Notes under the pieces: generated by a model
What the model was told of the DNA's origin: nothing
Seen by the model: only the letters and a program-made list of their open reading frames with translations
Database searches by the model: none
Made by a program: the position numbers and the translations under genes
In this document: positions 6,358 to 14,700 of the stretch, in pieces
Numbering within the stretch: the first letter of the stretch is position 1
Layout of the letters: the number at the start of each line of letters is the position of its first letter
From: Chthoniobacterales bacterium
GTDB taxonomy: Bacteria > Verrucomicrobiota > Verrucomicrobiia > Chthoniobacterales > UBA10450
DNA: 39,499 nucleotides
Reading direction: 5' to 3'
NCBI GenBank assembly: GCA_003244145.1
Contig: QHBM01000009.1
Coordinates: 1-39,499 of the forward strand

Positions 6358-7098
6358 ATGAAATTAACTGTCTCCATTCTACTCGCCACTATCGGCGTCA
6401 CCACAGCCGCTTGGGCACAAAGCCCGTCACCGGCTGCTTCCGTCAGTACTGCCACCACGACCGCGGCGCCGGCAGCCCGCACAGACCTGTATCACGTGCA
6501 CTTTGCCAAGTCGGCGACTGGCAAAGCCGCAGAGCATGCCGACGTCTTGAAGAAACAGGATCCCAAAGCGCCGATGCCCGGGCATTTCATTGTCTTCCGC
6601 CATATGGATGGAGACTCATGGGATTACTGCACCATCGAACATCTCGGCACTAAGGCTACCGTCGATGCGGCCCGGCCCGCGCCCCCGACGAGCCAGATGG
6701 CGCTCGGAGATTGGCACACCGACACGTTCGTAACCGGCCCGGCGTGGGCTGAGTTCGCGAAGCAGATGGGCCTTGATGACGCCTCCAAGTCCACCGCCTC
6801 GGCCTACGTGGTGTCGATGTATCGCCCGGTTTCGGGTCAACGGGAAGGGCTCGACAAGTTTCTGAATGAGCCACCGGACCGGACGGTCGATACCTCATCA
6901 GGCAACGTTGTCCTGCAACACCAGGAAGGTGCGGCGTGGACGTTCGTCGCGGTCGCGCGTTACAATTCGTGGAATGATTTCGCGAAAAACGAAACTAACA
7001 GCGTCGCGCAGATGAACAAGAAGGAGGGTGGCTGGTTCAAACTGCGCAGTCTGGTGTCGTTCCATACCGACACACTTTGCGACCGGATAGCGCCGTAG
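6358..7098 (+). CDS. Exported protein with two alpha/beta-barrel-like repeats
   Basis: The ATG at 6358 has AAGGA seven bases upstream and opens a clear signal peptide (cleavage after AAWAQ). After a Ser/Ala/Thr-rich linker, the chain contains two related halves: LYHVHFAK...LKKQDP...GHFIVFRHMDGDSWDYCTIEHL and YVVSMYRPVSGQREGLDKFL...NVVLQHQEGAAWTFVAVARY. Strand-helix-strand-strand order with a Trp-containing third strand suggests a dimeric ferredoxin-like (ABM/NIPSNAP-type) fold duplicated in one chain. The function is unknown; such folds bind small aromatic ligands or haem. 246 residues. Confidence 0.65.
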   Translation: MKLTVSILLATIGVTTAAWAQSPSPAASVSTATTTAAPAARTDLYHVHFAKSATGKAAEHADVLKKQDPKAPMPGHFIVFRHMDGDSWDYCTIEHLGTKATVDAARPAPPTSQMALGDWHTDTFVTGPAWAEFAKQMGLDDASKSTASAYVVSMYRPVSGQREGLDKFLNEPPDRTVDTSSGNVVLQHQEGAAWTFVAVARYNSWNDFAKNETNSVAQMNKKEGGWFKLRSLVSFHTDTLCDRIAP

Positions 7099-7250
7099 CA
7101 GGCGGCGATTGGTTCGCTATATCTCTAATCCTTGCCGTCGCGGCGCTCACCCGCGCCGCGGCGGCAGGATTTTCAACGACCTACCTCCGAGTCGAGGTCA
7201 CTGCTTGCCAGTGCGCTCCATTTTCGTTAACCTATAGGAGACGGATCCGC

Positions 7251-7667
7251 ATGAAACGCTGCATCACACTGCTGGCTTGCACGCTCACAATTGTAACATC
7301 CGCATCCGCCCAGCATTTCGAGCTCTCGCTCGATAGGACGGCTTCCGCTGGCTCTTTCAACCTGACGACTGCCAATGAACTCTACGCACCTCGCCGCCCG
7401 ACTACGATCGATCGCGCCGTGCGCGCGATCGAACAGCAAATCGAGGAGAAGCGTGCGGCTGAGGCTGCGCGTTCGCCCTTACAACCGTTTTGGGAAGCGA
7501 AATTCTGGAGCTCACCGCTGATGAAGCTCATCCCGATTCCGATGGGGCCGCAACGCTTGGTGGAGGACCCGTTCGTGATGCCGGCGTATCTCACTGTTTC
7601 CGAACGACAGAGCGACTATCAGCTCCGGATTTCAGACAAGCGTGCTGACATCCTGTTAGGCCGATAA
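7251..7667 (+). CDS. Small exported protein of unknown function
   Basis: I start at the ATG at 7251, which follows AGGAG (7236-7240) by ten bases and opens a standard signal peptide (KRCITLLACTLTIVTSASAQ). The 138-residue product has a charged helix (DRAVRAIEQQIEEKRAAEAA) and a Pro-rich middle (LIPIPMGPQRLVEDPFVMPAY). I do not recognise the family. It ends shortly before a small membrane protein at 7695 on the same strand, so the two may be co-transcribed. Confidence 0.6.
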   Translation: MKRCITLLACTLTIVTSASAQHFELSLDRTASAGSFNLTTANELYAPRRPTTIDRAVRAIEQQIEEKRAAEAARSPLQPFWEAKFWSSPLMKLIPIPMGPQRLVEDPFVMPAYLTVSERQSDYQLRISDKRADILLGR

Positions 7668-7694
7668 CGACGACAGTAAAATGGAGCGCATAGG

Positions 7695-8030
7695 ATGAGC
7701 GATATGGAAGGTGGAGCTGCAGCGGATGGCGATGGGATGAGTCTATTAGCGATGGTGAAAAAGCCGAGTGCTTTTCTTCCGCTGGCGATGTCGCTGGCTG
7801 CGCTGGCCCTGGTGCTAGGTCACGTAACGCTTTTCGGCGCGGCCCGGGAAGCCGATGAGGGAACCGCTGCCCATCTTTGGCAGTTACTCATGGCCTTACA
7901 ACTGCCGATCGTGGCGCTCTTCGCGATCAAGTGGCTGCCGCTAGCGCCAAGGCAGGCGCTCCTGATCCTGGCATTGCAGGCTGGTGCCGGACTCGCGGCC
8001 ATGGCTCCCGTTTTCTTTCTCGGGCTTTAG
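7695..8030 (+). CDS. Small three-helix membrane protein
   Basis: The 111-residue product has an acidic/Gly-rich start and three hydrophobic segments at about residues 27-49, 62-82 and 86-109. No family motif is recognised. GGAG lies 11 bases and AGG directly upstream of the ATG. Topology would place the N-terminus in the cytosol if the KK at residues 22-23 follows the positive-inside rule. It ends just before a long inverted repeat that separates it from the convergent gene at 8117. Confidence 0.6.
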   Translation: MSDMEGGAAADGDGMSLLAMVKKPSAFLPLAMSLAALALVLGHVTLFGAAREADEGTAAHLWQLLMALQLPIVALFAIKWLPLAPRQALLILALQAGAGLAAMAPVFFLGL

Positions 8031-8036
8031 CCGGCG

Positions 8037-8114
8037 ACTGGTAGGGCGAGACCCTGTCGAGCCGTTGGACAACGTATGTCGTCGATCGGCTCGACAGAGT
8101 CTCGCCCTACCAGT
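8037..8114. repeat. Paired TAGGGC-family element between convergent genes
   Basis: Left arm 8037-8064 (ACTGGTAGGGCGAGAC...) and right arm 8087-8114 are inverted copies of 28 bases with one mismatch, around a 22-base spacer. It fills the gap between the stops of 7695-8030 (plus) and 8117-8968 (minus), where it could end transcription from both sides. It is the most perfect of the paired elements in the window. Confidence 0.75.
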
Positions 8115-8116
8115 TC

Positions 8117-8968
8117 TTACAAGAAGCGGAAGGAGCGAAGAATATCAGCGCTCTCGCCTTTCACGCCAAGATCGTCAGCGCTCTTGATGTCACGACTAAG
8201 CGAGGTGCCCAGGAGTAGCATCGAGACCCCATTCTTCTTCCCCGGCGGATGAACTACGATGGTCTTACCGAAGATCATAGTTTTGGCGGCATCGTTAAAG
8301 TCCGCCTGGAAAAGAGCGGCCTTGCTTCTAACTCCGTCGACCGTCTCCGAAGTTCTCTTTAGCTCCTTGTAGTTATGGAACGTGCGCGCGAGTTGCTGAC
8401 CCAGGTCATCCAGGAGCTTGTCATATAATGCATCGCTTTGCGCGTCCGGTGGCGTGAACCAGGCGTAGCCGACGGCGAAGTTCTCGGCGGTGTTGCCTTT
8501 CCCCGCCGGGGCAGATTTCTCCACTTTGACGAAGTTGATTTTCCCCTGCGGCTGGACGTCGAAGCTGTTGGGATAATCGAAGCTGAACGCGACGAAGTTC
8601 GGCTGCAGGTCCGCCGGCAGTTTCTCTTTGACGTTAACGTAAGTGCTCCAACCCGCCTTCGGTTGAGCGGCGGTCCGGATTTGCGAAGAAATCTCGGATA
8701 CCTTTTTGCTGGTGCGATAAACGCCGAACATGATGAAAGCCACGATCAGAATAATCAGAGTCAGGCAACCGCAGCCACCCAGGATCCATGGCATGGGACT
8801 CTTCTTGGCGGGAGGCGCGCTCGGTGCATACACCGGAGCTTGGGCAGCCTGCGCCGGTGTGGGTGCCGGCGGAGGTGGCGGAGTAAATGGCGGCGGCGGC
8901 GGCGGTGGTGGTGGAGTAGGATCGGGTGGCGGCAGGTTCGACCCGGCAGGATTTGGTGGCTCGTTCAT
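8117..8968 (-). CDS. Membrane protein with proline-rich cytosolic tail and extracytoplasmic domain
   Basis: The 283-residue product begins with a long Pro-rich region (about residues 4-57, including uninterrupted Pro runs), then a Gly/Cys-containing membrane segment at about 61-83 (WILGGCGCLTLIILIVAF), and an extracytoplasmic part of about 195 residues. That part has the look of a PsbP/DUF1795-like lipoprotein fold (FVAFSFDYPNSFDVQPQGK near the start and SADILRSFRFL at the end). The specific function is unknown. The Pro-run region is encoded by a very GC-biased stretch and may vary in length between strains. Confidence 0.65.
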   Translation of the reverse strand: MNEPPNPAGSNLPPPDPTPPPPPPPPPFTPPPPPAPTPAQAAQAPVYAPSAPPAKKSPMPWILGGCGCLTLIILIVAFIMFGVYRTSKKVSEISSQIRTAAQPKAGWSTYVNVKEKLPADLQPNFVAFSFDYPNSFDVQPQGKINFVKVEKSAPAGKGNTAENFAVGYAWFTPPDAQSDALYDKLLDDLGQQLARTFHNYKELKRTSETVDGVRSKAALFQADFNDAAKTMIFGKTIVVHPPGKKNGVSMLLLGTSLSRDIKSADDLGVKGESADILRSFRFL

Positions 8969-9085
8969 AGACGATTGGTTATTGGACGGAAGCCGATCCT
9001 GTCAGGCGTGATGAAAAGCGTCAAGCCGTTCAATTATGAAGCTTGAAGTTTGCAATCCGTGAATAAGCACTCTAGAAACACCGAT

Positions 9086-9589
9086 ATGAAACGCCGTTCC
9101 TCTCCATCCTTAGCACTGCTGTGTGCTCTATGCCTCGCCGCTTCTCTCGTCACGACCAACGCGCGCTCGATGCTCGACATTCCCGGTGTGCCCGTGGCGG
9201 GATTACGAACTTATCTGCCGACTGAAGCTTACGCGAGGCTGATCAACGCGCCCGTGAAGGCGTATATCCTGGTGCGAGGCCAGGTAACGAACAACCGCGT
9301 CTCTGGCGCACGGATCGCGCATTCAGAGGCCAATGGCGTTTACGATAAAATCGCCCTGCAAATGGCCAACCACATGGAGATCTATTCGGACATCGCCGGC
9401 AGCCGGCTTCCTGCCACCGTGCTGATCCACATTTTAATTTACGGATTGCCGGACAAGAGTGAAGACGCGCTGGCAGTTGCCCAAAACGATGCGGTGGGAG
9501 CAGCGAACTTGGTTTATTCACGCTCCCTAATGCTGCGGCATCTCGGGCTGGCGGGCGCGACGCCGCCTGCACCGAAAAAGAAGAAGTGA
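9086..9589 (+). CDS. Small exported protein of unknown function
   Basis: The ATG at 9086 opens a signal peptide (KRRSSPSLALLCALCLAASLVTTNA); an in-frame TTG at 9050 would add 12 residues before it and is less likely. The 167-residue product carries a central segment (PVKAYILVRGQVTNNRVSGARIAHSEANGVYDKIALQMA) resembling a small beta-barrel with an exposed helix, and ends in a lysine run. I do not recognise a family. It is convergent with hflC. Confidence 0.55.
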   Translation: MKRRSSPSLALLCALCLAASLVTTNARSMLDIPGVPVAGLRTYLPTEAYARLINAPVKAYILVRGQVTNNRVSGARIAHSEANGVYDKIALQMANHMEIYSDIAGSRLPATVLIHILIYGLPDKSEDALAVAQNDAVGAANLVYSRSLMLRHLGLAGATPPAPKKKK

Positions 9590-9590
9590 C

Positions 9591-9618
9591 TGGAGGCAAG
9601 AACTGCCTGGGGGCAGGC
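9591..9618. terminator. Possible shared terminator hairpin
   Basis: Between two convergent stops, CTGCC (9603-9607) pairs with GGCAG (9612-9616) and an overlapping AGGCA/TGCCT pairing is also possible. No T-run is present. The start TGGAGGC and end CAGGCC resemble the solitary arm at 13609-13632. Confidence 0.35.
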
Positions 9619-9639
9619 CGTCGCCATGCCAGGTGCTAG

Positions 9640-10647
9640 CTAAGGTGACTTGGGCGGCGGTGGCGAGCTGGTCGGCTTCGGACTCGAGCGCTTTAGCAGG
9701 CTGAAGAGGTCGCTATCCGTCGAGAGCACCAGAGTGGATTCCTTGGTCAAAACTTTGCGATAAGTCTCCATGCTTTTCAGGAAACCATAAAACTCAGCCG
9801 CCTGCGGATTTTGCGTGTAAGCGCGCGCATAAATCTCCGTCGCCTTTGCATCGGACTCGCCGCGGATCTCCTGGACCCGGCGATAAGCGGTTGATTGGAT
9901 TTCATTCAGGTCGCGCTCCTTTTGTCCGGCGATGCGGGCCGCCTCGCCCTCGCCTTCGGAGCGAAAACGCTGCGCAATCTGGCGCCGTTCGCTGATCATG
10001 CGCTGATAGATGCGATCCAGCACGTCCGGATTGTAATTCACCCGTCGTAAGCGCACGTCGAGCAGTTCGATCCCGAACTCTCCGAGTTTCACGGACGCGG
10101 CCGCCTTGATCTCGGCTTCAATCTTGGATCGCCCAAAGGCGATCGGCGGCAGCACTCCGATCGTTCCGATCCCGACCGGTCCCGGCTTCAGGCTCTCGTC
10201 GTGCATCGGCTTGCGCTCCTTGTCGGTCCGCACGATTTCGATCAGGTCATGCTTGGCGATGGCATTGCGCGTCTCGCTACCGAGAATGTCCTCGAGGCGC
10301 GATTGCGCGCTGCGTTCATCGTGCAGACGCACGAAGTAAGTCTTGGGATCGTCGATACGCCAGCGCGCAAAGGTATCGACATGGATGTAGGTCTTGTCCC
10401 GGGTGGGAATCGCGACCGGTTGGCCGTCCCATTCCAGGAAGCGCTTGTCGATGCGGTTTACTTCCTGAATGAAAGGTAGCTTGAAATGCAAGCCGGGATC
10501 CGTCGTTGGTTCACCGATCGGCCGGCCAAACTGGGTTACGATCACCTGCTCGGTTTGGTGCACCGCATAGAAACAACCCAGGAGCCCCCGAAAGAGAACC
10601 AGGACAAGAGCAACCGCGAGTAACCAAAGGCAGCCGCGCTTGTTCAT
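9640..10647 (-). CDS. hflC: HflC, SPFH-domain modulator of FtsH
   Basis: HflC forms with HflK a cage around the membrane protease FtsH and limits its access to substrates. The 335-residue product has an N-terminal membrane segment at about 6-28, then the SPFH/band 7 domain (VHQTEQVIVTQFGRPIGEPTTDPGLHFKLPFIQEVNRIDKR in broken form, VLDRIYQRMISERRQIAQRFRSEGEGEA) and a long helical region characteristic of HflC, including GEGEAARI. It ends in a Ser/Pro-rich tail. Its ATG overlaps the HflK stop as ATGA, so the two are translationally coupled and presumably made in equal amounts. Confidence 0.93.
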   Translation of the reverse strand: MNKRGCLWLLAVALVLVLFRGLLGCFYAVHQTEQVIVTQFGRPIGEPTTDPGLHFKLPFIQEVNRIDKRFLEWDGQPVAIPTRDKTYIHVDTFARWRIDDPKTYFVRLHDERSAQSRLEDILGSETRNAIAKHDLIEIVRTDKERKPMHDESLKPGPVGIGTIGVLPPIAFGRSKIEAEIKAAASVKLGEFGIELLDVRLRRVNYNPDVLDRIYQRMISERRQIAQRFRSEGEGEAARIAGQKERDLNEIQSTAYRRVQEIRGESDAKATEIYARAYTQNPQAAEFYGFLKSMETYRKVLTKESTLVLSTDSDLFSLLKRSSPKPTSSPPPPKSP

Positions 10648-11624
10648 CGGGTCACCTCCGGTTTGGTCGAAAGCGGCAGGATAGGTAACAACTGCCGGAG
10701 CGAATCATCGATGATGATCTTCGGTCCCATCGACGGCAATACGTCGCCCATCGTCTCGAGGTAAAGACGCGTGCGCGTGATCTCGGGCGCCTTGATGTAT
10801 TGCCCGAGCATGGCGTTAAAGGAAGCGACGTCGCCTTCCGCTTCGTTCACCCGTTTGAATCGATAGCCTTCCGCGCCGCGAATAGTCTGGTCGGCCTGGC
10901 CTTTCGCTTTCGGCACGGCCTCGTTGTAGTCGCCATTGGCAATGTTGATGGCGTTCTCGCGATCTTGTTGCGCCCGGTTTACTTCGTTGAAGGATGCCTG
11001 CACTTCCCGGGGTGGATTCACGTTCTTCAATTGCACCTGGTCGACTCGCACCCCGAGCTTGTAGCGCTTGGCCAGGTCCTGCATTCGGGTCAACGCGGAA
11101 ATCTCGATGTCCTGCCGGCCGATCGTGATCACTTCATCGACCGTGCGATCGCCGATCACTTCGCGCATGGCGGCTTCGGAAAGATCGCGCAAGGTTTGCC
11201 CGGGATTGCGGACATCGAAGAGGTATTCCTTGGGGTCGTCGATCCGGTATTGCACCACCCACTCCACCAGCGCGGCGTTCAGGTCGCCGGTCACCATCGA
11301 TTTTTCCTCGACCTGCTGCATGGTGGGCTGGTCGGGATTCGTGTAGCCGGAAGTGTAAAATCCAAATTCCAGTTTCAATTGTCTTCGGGTCGGCAGGACG
11401 CTGACTTCATCGATCCCCAGCGGCAACTTGAAGTGGAGGCCTGGCTCGACGGTTTTGAGGAATTTCCCGAAGCGCAGGACGACGCCTTCCGATTCGGCGG
11501 CGACGGTGTAATACGAAGTCCAAAGGACAATCAGCGCCGCCAACACCACCACGGCCAGGCCGATGAGCCGCATCGGGGGACGAGGGAGATTGAGATTGAT
11601 GACAGCGGGTGGTTGATTATTCAT
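10644..11624 (-). CDS. hflK: HflK, SPFH-domain modulator of FtsH
   Basis: I start at the ATG at 11622-11624 (NNQPPAVINLNLPRPP); the open frame further upstream lacks HflK homology. The 326-residue product has one membrane segment at about 18-40, then the SPFH domain with SEGVVLRFGKFLKTVEPGL and HFKLPLGIDEV. The HflK-typical segments VQYRIDDPKEYLF and NPPREVQASFNEVNRAQQDRE follow. It is shorter than the E. coli protein because the Gly/Pro-rich cytosolic N-terminus is missing. It is first in the hflK-hflC pair; the divergent gene at 11765 shares its upstream region. Confidence 0.92.
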   Translation of the reverse strand: MNNQPPAVINLNLPRPPMRLIGLAVVVLAALIVLWTSYYTVAAESEGVVLRFGKFLKTVEPGLHFKLPLGIDEVSVLPTRRQLKLEFGFYTSGYTNPDQPTMQQVEEKSMVTGDLNAALVEWVVQYRIDDPKEYLFDVRNPGQTLRDLSEAAMREVIGDRTVDEVITIGRQDIEISALTRMQDLAKRYKLGVRVDQVQLKNVNPPREVQASFNEVNRAQQDRENAINIANGDYNEAVPKAKGQADQTIRGAEGYRFKRVNEAEGDVASFNAMLGQYIKAPEITRTRLYLETMGDVLPSMGPKIIIDDSLRQLLPILPLSTKPEVTR

Positions 11625-11764
11625 GCGAAACGCAATGGTGCCAGAGCGACGGCGGTCGCTAGACGTTCGGGCAACGTAAACCGAACGGGCCCTCGAAAGA
11701 AGCGGAAACTTTTGGAAGCCTCGGACGGCGTTAACAAATGCTCGCCTTCGTGCGCAAAACTTGT

Positions 11765-12088
11765 ATGATTTCACCTATGAAGAGGACACGCGAAGAAGTC
11801 GCGAAGACGATCGACGAATTTGTCAACGGCACCGGCCGGCAGTGGGATTGGGACGGCTTCACCTCCATCCGACTCGACGACCCGGAGCTGGAAAAAGTCC
11901 GACAAAAGTGTGTGGCGCTACCCGTGGAGTTTCCGCCTACGCAGCCGACTGACTATTGCAGCCCTGCCGGCATGGAAGTGATGCGGAAAATGTTGAGCGA
12001 TCTGCGCGCGCGCCGCGTAACTTTGCGCGGCAAGAGATTGGGTTCGTGTGAACGCCGGCTCCGGCCAGGCGGTCTCACTTCACAATGA
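11765..12088 (+). CDS. Small conserved-looking soluble protein
   Basis: The 107-residue product (or 103 if started at the ATG at 11777, KRTREEVAKTIDEFV) has no signal peptide. A motif WDWDGFTSIRLDDPELE followed by PTDYCSPAGMEVMRKMLSDL gives it a distinctive acidic centre and an Arg-rich end. I do not recognise the family. Its stop TGA overlaps the ATG of the rhodanese gene (ATGA at 12085-12088), so the two are co-translated. A TATGAT hexamer at 11764-11769 could be a -10 box, in which case translation from 11777 would be nearly leaderless; no clear -35 is seen. Confidence 0.55.
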   Translation: MISPMKRTREEVAKTIDEFVNGTGRQWDWDGFTSIRLDDPELEKVRQKCVALPVEFPPTQPTDYCSPAGMEVMRKMLSDLRARRVTLRGKRLGSCERRLRPGGLTSQ

Positions 12089-12609
12089 AAACCATCGCGG
12101 CCCTTGTCGTCGTTCTCGTTGTTGCTCTCTCCGCCTCTCTCAAAGGTGGCGAAAAACCGATCCCAAATCGGATGATCGATTACCCGGGCTTCCTCCAAAA
12201 CGCGGCGGAGGTGGGAAAGCTGCGCAGCAAACATCGCGTCTCCGAGCAGGAATTCATTCGGCTGGCGAGCGAGCCGGGAACGATCGTCTTCGATGCCCGG
12301 AGCGATTCGAAGTTCGCCATGTTTCACATCAAGGGTGCCCGGCATCTCTCGCTTCCCGACGTGACCGCGGACGAGCTGGCGAAATTAATCCCGGAAAAAT
12401 CGGCCCGGATCTTGATCTACTGCAACAACAACTTCGAGAACGAACCGACCGCGCTGCCGGCTAAAGCCGTGACTGCTTCGCTCAACCTTTACACCTTCAA
12501 CACGCTCTACAGTTACGGTTACACGAACGTCTTTGAGCTTGGACCGATCATCGATGTGAAGAAATCGGCGCTTAGCTTTGAAGGTTCGCTTCAGGGCGCA
12601 CGGAAATAA
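12085..12609 (+). CDS. Exported rhodanese-like protein
   Basis: The 174-residue product has a signal peptide (about residues 1-20) and one rhodanese domain. Typical parts are FIRLASEPGTIVFDARSDSKFAMFHIKGA (in pieces: DARS, the HIKGA strand-turn) and the active-site loop with Cys113 in ILIYCNNNFENE. Rhodaneses transfer sulfur through that cysteine. The long Asn-rich loop CNNNFENE differs from the usual CxxGxR cradle, so the substrate may not be thiosulfate. It overlaps the preceding gene by four bases. Confidence 0.8.
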   Translation: MKTIAALVVVLVVALSASLKGGEKPIPNRMIDYPGFLQNAAEVGKLRSKHRVSEQEFIRLASEPGTIVFDARSDSKFAMFHIKGARHLSLPDVTADELAKLIPEKSARILIYCNNNFENEPTALPAKAVTASLNLYTFNTLYSYGYTNVFELGPIIDVKKSALSFEGSLQGARK

Positions 12610-12615
12610 GCATCC

Positions 12616-12676
12616 AAGGAGCCGCGGTTTGAAACCGCCGACTAAAAAATACGGCGATTTCAAATCGCCGCTCCTC
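12616..12676. repeat. Paired AAGGAG-family palindromic element
   Basis: Left arm AAGGAGCC then GCGGTTT-G-AAACCGC (12624-12638); right arm CGGCGATTT-C-AAATCGCCG (12652-12670) then CTCCTCG. The arms are inverted copies around an AT-rich spacer. The same design and ends recur at 34331-34400. It sits between the rhodanese and the ornithine-cyclodeaminase-type gene. Confidence 0.7.
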
Positions 12677-12733
12677 GATTCTTTTGCGGGCGATCTTCCT
12701 GTTCTTCGAACGCTGGGTCAGTAAAACGATGTG

Positions 12734-13636
12734 ATGCAATACCTGGATGAGAAAGAGGTCCGCCGGCTCCTCCGCATCGAAGAGCTCATCCCGGTCATGC
12801 GGAAGACGATGGCGGAGTTCTCCGCAGGCAAATGGAAGCAGCCTGTGCGCAGCGTTCTGTCCCAGCACGGTGGCTTCTTTGGGATCATGCCGGCTTCCGG
12901 CGAAGCGATGGGAATCAAGATGGTGACGTTCTATCCGAATAACTCCGATCTTCCTACTCACATGGCGGTGATCGCCTTGTTCGATCCGAAAACGGGCGAA
13001 CCCATCGCCCTCATGGACGGCCGTTACATAACCGAGATGAGGACTGCCGCGGTCTCCGCCACGGCGACGGATGCGCTGGCCGCGCCGAAGGCAAAGATCC
13101 TGTCTCTCCTGGGGACAGGGGTACAAGCGCGCGCGCATCTCGAAGTCTTGCGGCATGTCCGGCAGTTCGAGGAGGTCCGGGTTTGGAGCCGCACGAGCGA
13201 GCGGGCCGAACGCTTCGCTGAAGAGCATAGGGTTAAGGCGATGACTCTCGAAGCTGCCGTGCGCGATGCCGATGTGATCGTGACAGCTACCAGCTCCCGC
13301 GAACCAATTCTCAAAGGCGAATGGCTAAAGCCTGGCGCCCATGTCAACGCAGTCGGGGCATCACGGCCTGATTGGCGCGAGCTGGATGACGCGGCCATGG
13401 CTAATGTCGTCGTGGTGGATTCCTACGACGGTGCCAGAAGCGAAGCGGGCGATGTGATTCTTTCCGGCATCACGCCCTACGCCGAGCTGGGTGAAGTCCT
13501 TAACGGGACAAAGCCAATTCCAACCGGCAAGACCACCGTCTTCAAGTCGCTGGGCATGGCGGTTGAAGATGTCGCGACGGCGATGCTTGTGTATCAAGCA
13601 GCGCAGTCTGGAGGCGGCCTGTCCTCAGGCCGTTAG
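12734..13636 (+). CDS. Ornithine cyclodeaminase / mu-crystallin family dehydrogenase
   Basis: The family uses NAD(P) to act on amino and imino acids (ornithine cyclodeamination, alanine dehydrogenation, ketimine reduction). The 300-residue product shows the family substrate segment (RSVLSQHGGFFGIMPA, KMVTFYPNNSDLPTHMAVI, MDGRYITEMRTAAVSA) followed by the nucleotide site LLGTGVQARAHLEVL. A GTG directly precedes the ATG and is an equally possible start. The last residues SGGGLSSGR are encoded by a palindrome that resembles the extragenic arms. A threonine-dehydratase-type gene and a MATE exporter follow on the same strand with gaps of 53 and 36 bases. Confidence 0.82.
   Translation: MQYLDEKEVRRLLRIEELIPVMRKTMAEFSAGKWKQPVRSVLSQHGGFFGIMPASGEAMGIKMVTFYPNNSDLPTHMAVIALFDPKTGEPIALMDGRYITEMRTAAVSATATDALAAPKAKILSLLGTGVQARAHLEVLRHVRQFEEVRVWSRTSERAERFAEEHRVKAMTLEAAVRDADVIVTATSSREPILKGEWLKPGAHVNAVGASRPDWRELDDAAMANVVVVDSYDGARSEAGDVILSGITPYAELGEVLNGTKPIPTGKTTVFKSLGMAVEDVATAMLVYQAAQSGGGLSSGR
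13609..13632. repeat. Solitary TGGAGG-type arm forming a gene end
   Basis: TGGAGG is followed by a perfect stem, CGGCCTG (13615-13621) and CAGGCCG (13626-13632), loop TCCT. It encodes the C-terminal Gly/Ser-rich tail and lies one base before the TAG stop of the cyclodeaminase-type gene. Confidence 0.55.
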
Positions 13637-13689
13637 CGAATGAGAAATAAGCTGTGCTCCAGTCGCGTTCTCATTAGATTCCGTCAATC

Positions 13690-14664
13690 ATGCCGGCCAC
13701 ACTAGAAGCGATTCGCCCGATAGAGCTGGGCGAGATCCGGGAAGCACGTAAACGTATCGCTGATACCATCGTGCGTACGCCGCTGGTCCGCCTCGAGCTG
13801 GGTCCGGGTTATCCTGACATCCGGCTCAAGCTCGAAAATCTCCAACCGATTAACGCCTACAAGCTCCGGGGCGCCGCTAACGCCGTCGCCATGCTCTCCG
13901 AATCCGAGCGGAAACGCGGGGTCTGGACCATTAGCGCCGGCAATGCCGGACAAGGGGTCGCGTACGCGGCGCGGCGATTCGGAGTGCCGAGCACGGTGGT
14001 GGTGATCGAGACCGCGCCGGAATCGAAAGTCGAGCGGATGCGCGCGCTAGGCGCCAGGCTCCTTCCCGTGCCTTACGAGACGGCTTGGAAAGCTCTCGAG
14101 GAGCGAGTTTATCCCGGAGCTGAAGGAACATTCATTCATCCTTTCGACGATCATAACTTCATTGCCGGTCATGCCACGATGGGCCTGGAGATTTTGGAAG
14201 ACGCGCCCGACACCGTCGCCGTGATAGCCAGCATAGGAGGCGGTGGGCTCATCACCGGCGTGGGCAGCGCGATCAAGGCCTTGAGACCCGACGTCAAAAT
14301 CTGGGGCGCGGAACCAGAGACGGCCGCGCCGGCCGCGTTGTCCTTCGCCCAGGGATCGCCGCAAGTGTTCAAGGACTGGAAAGCTTCCTTCGTCGATGGC
14401 GCCGGCGGTCAAAGCGTTTTCCCTCGCATGTGGGAGCGAATGAAACCAGTCGTGGACGACTACATTGTCGTCACTCTGGAAGAGACAAGGCGGGCGATGC
14501 GCCTCATGGCAGAGAAGGCGCGCGTCATTTCGGAAGGCGCGGGTGCCCTGCCCCTCGCCGCCGCCTTGACCGGGAAAGCGGGCCAGGGTCCGATCGTTGC
14601 GATCGTCTCCGGCGGTAACATCGACTTGAAGAAGTTTTGCGAACTTATAGGATCGGCAACCTAA
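13690..14664 (+). CDS. Fold-type II PLP enzyme, threonine dehydratase family
   Basis: The 324-residue protein has the threonine dehydratase/serine racemase layout. KLENLQPINAYKLRGA contains the PLP lysine, SAGNAGQGVAYAA replaces the usual SSGNHAQG phosphate-side loop, and the GGGGLITGV glycine loop and the SGGNIDLKK end follow. There is no C-terminal ACT regulatory domain, so it is not a standard isoleucine-pathway IlvA; a catabolic or specialised lyase/racemase is more likely. Pairing with an ornithine-cyclodeaminase-family gene is known from the eutBC hydroxyectoine cluster and from diaminopropionate synthesis, but no other gene of either pathway is present. Confidence 0.85.
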   Translation: MPATLEAIRPIELGEIREARKRIADTIVRTPLVRLELGPGYPDIRLKLENLQPINAYKLRGAANAVAMLSESERKRGVWTISAGNAGQGVAYAARRFGVPSTVVVIETAPESKVERMRALGARLLPVPYETAWKALEERVYPGAEGTFIHPFDDHNFIAGHATMGLEILEDAPDTVAVIASIGGGGLITGVGSAIKALRPDVKIWGAEPETAAPAALSFAQGSPQVFKDWKASFVDGAGGQSVFPRMWERMKPVVDDYIVVTLEETRRAMRLMAEKARVISEGAGALPLAAALTGKAGQGPIVAIVSGGNIDLKKFCELIGSAT

Positions 14665-14700
14665 ACAGCCGCGATCTCCTGTCGTTAGGCCACAAGACTT

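Noticed and set aside
8730-9011. Gly-rich plus-strand open frame
   Set aside because: The Gly run is the complement of the Pro-rich tail of the minus-strand membrane protein; no ribosome site.
10800-11768. Long plus-strand open frame opposite hflK
   Set aside because: It mirrors the codon structure of hflK, has no family features, and hflK itself is unmistakable.
12734-14664. eutBC hydroxyectoine utilisation genes
   Set aside because: The family pairing fits, but there is no ectoine hydrolase, transaminase or transporter nearby, so a specific name is not justified.
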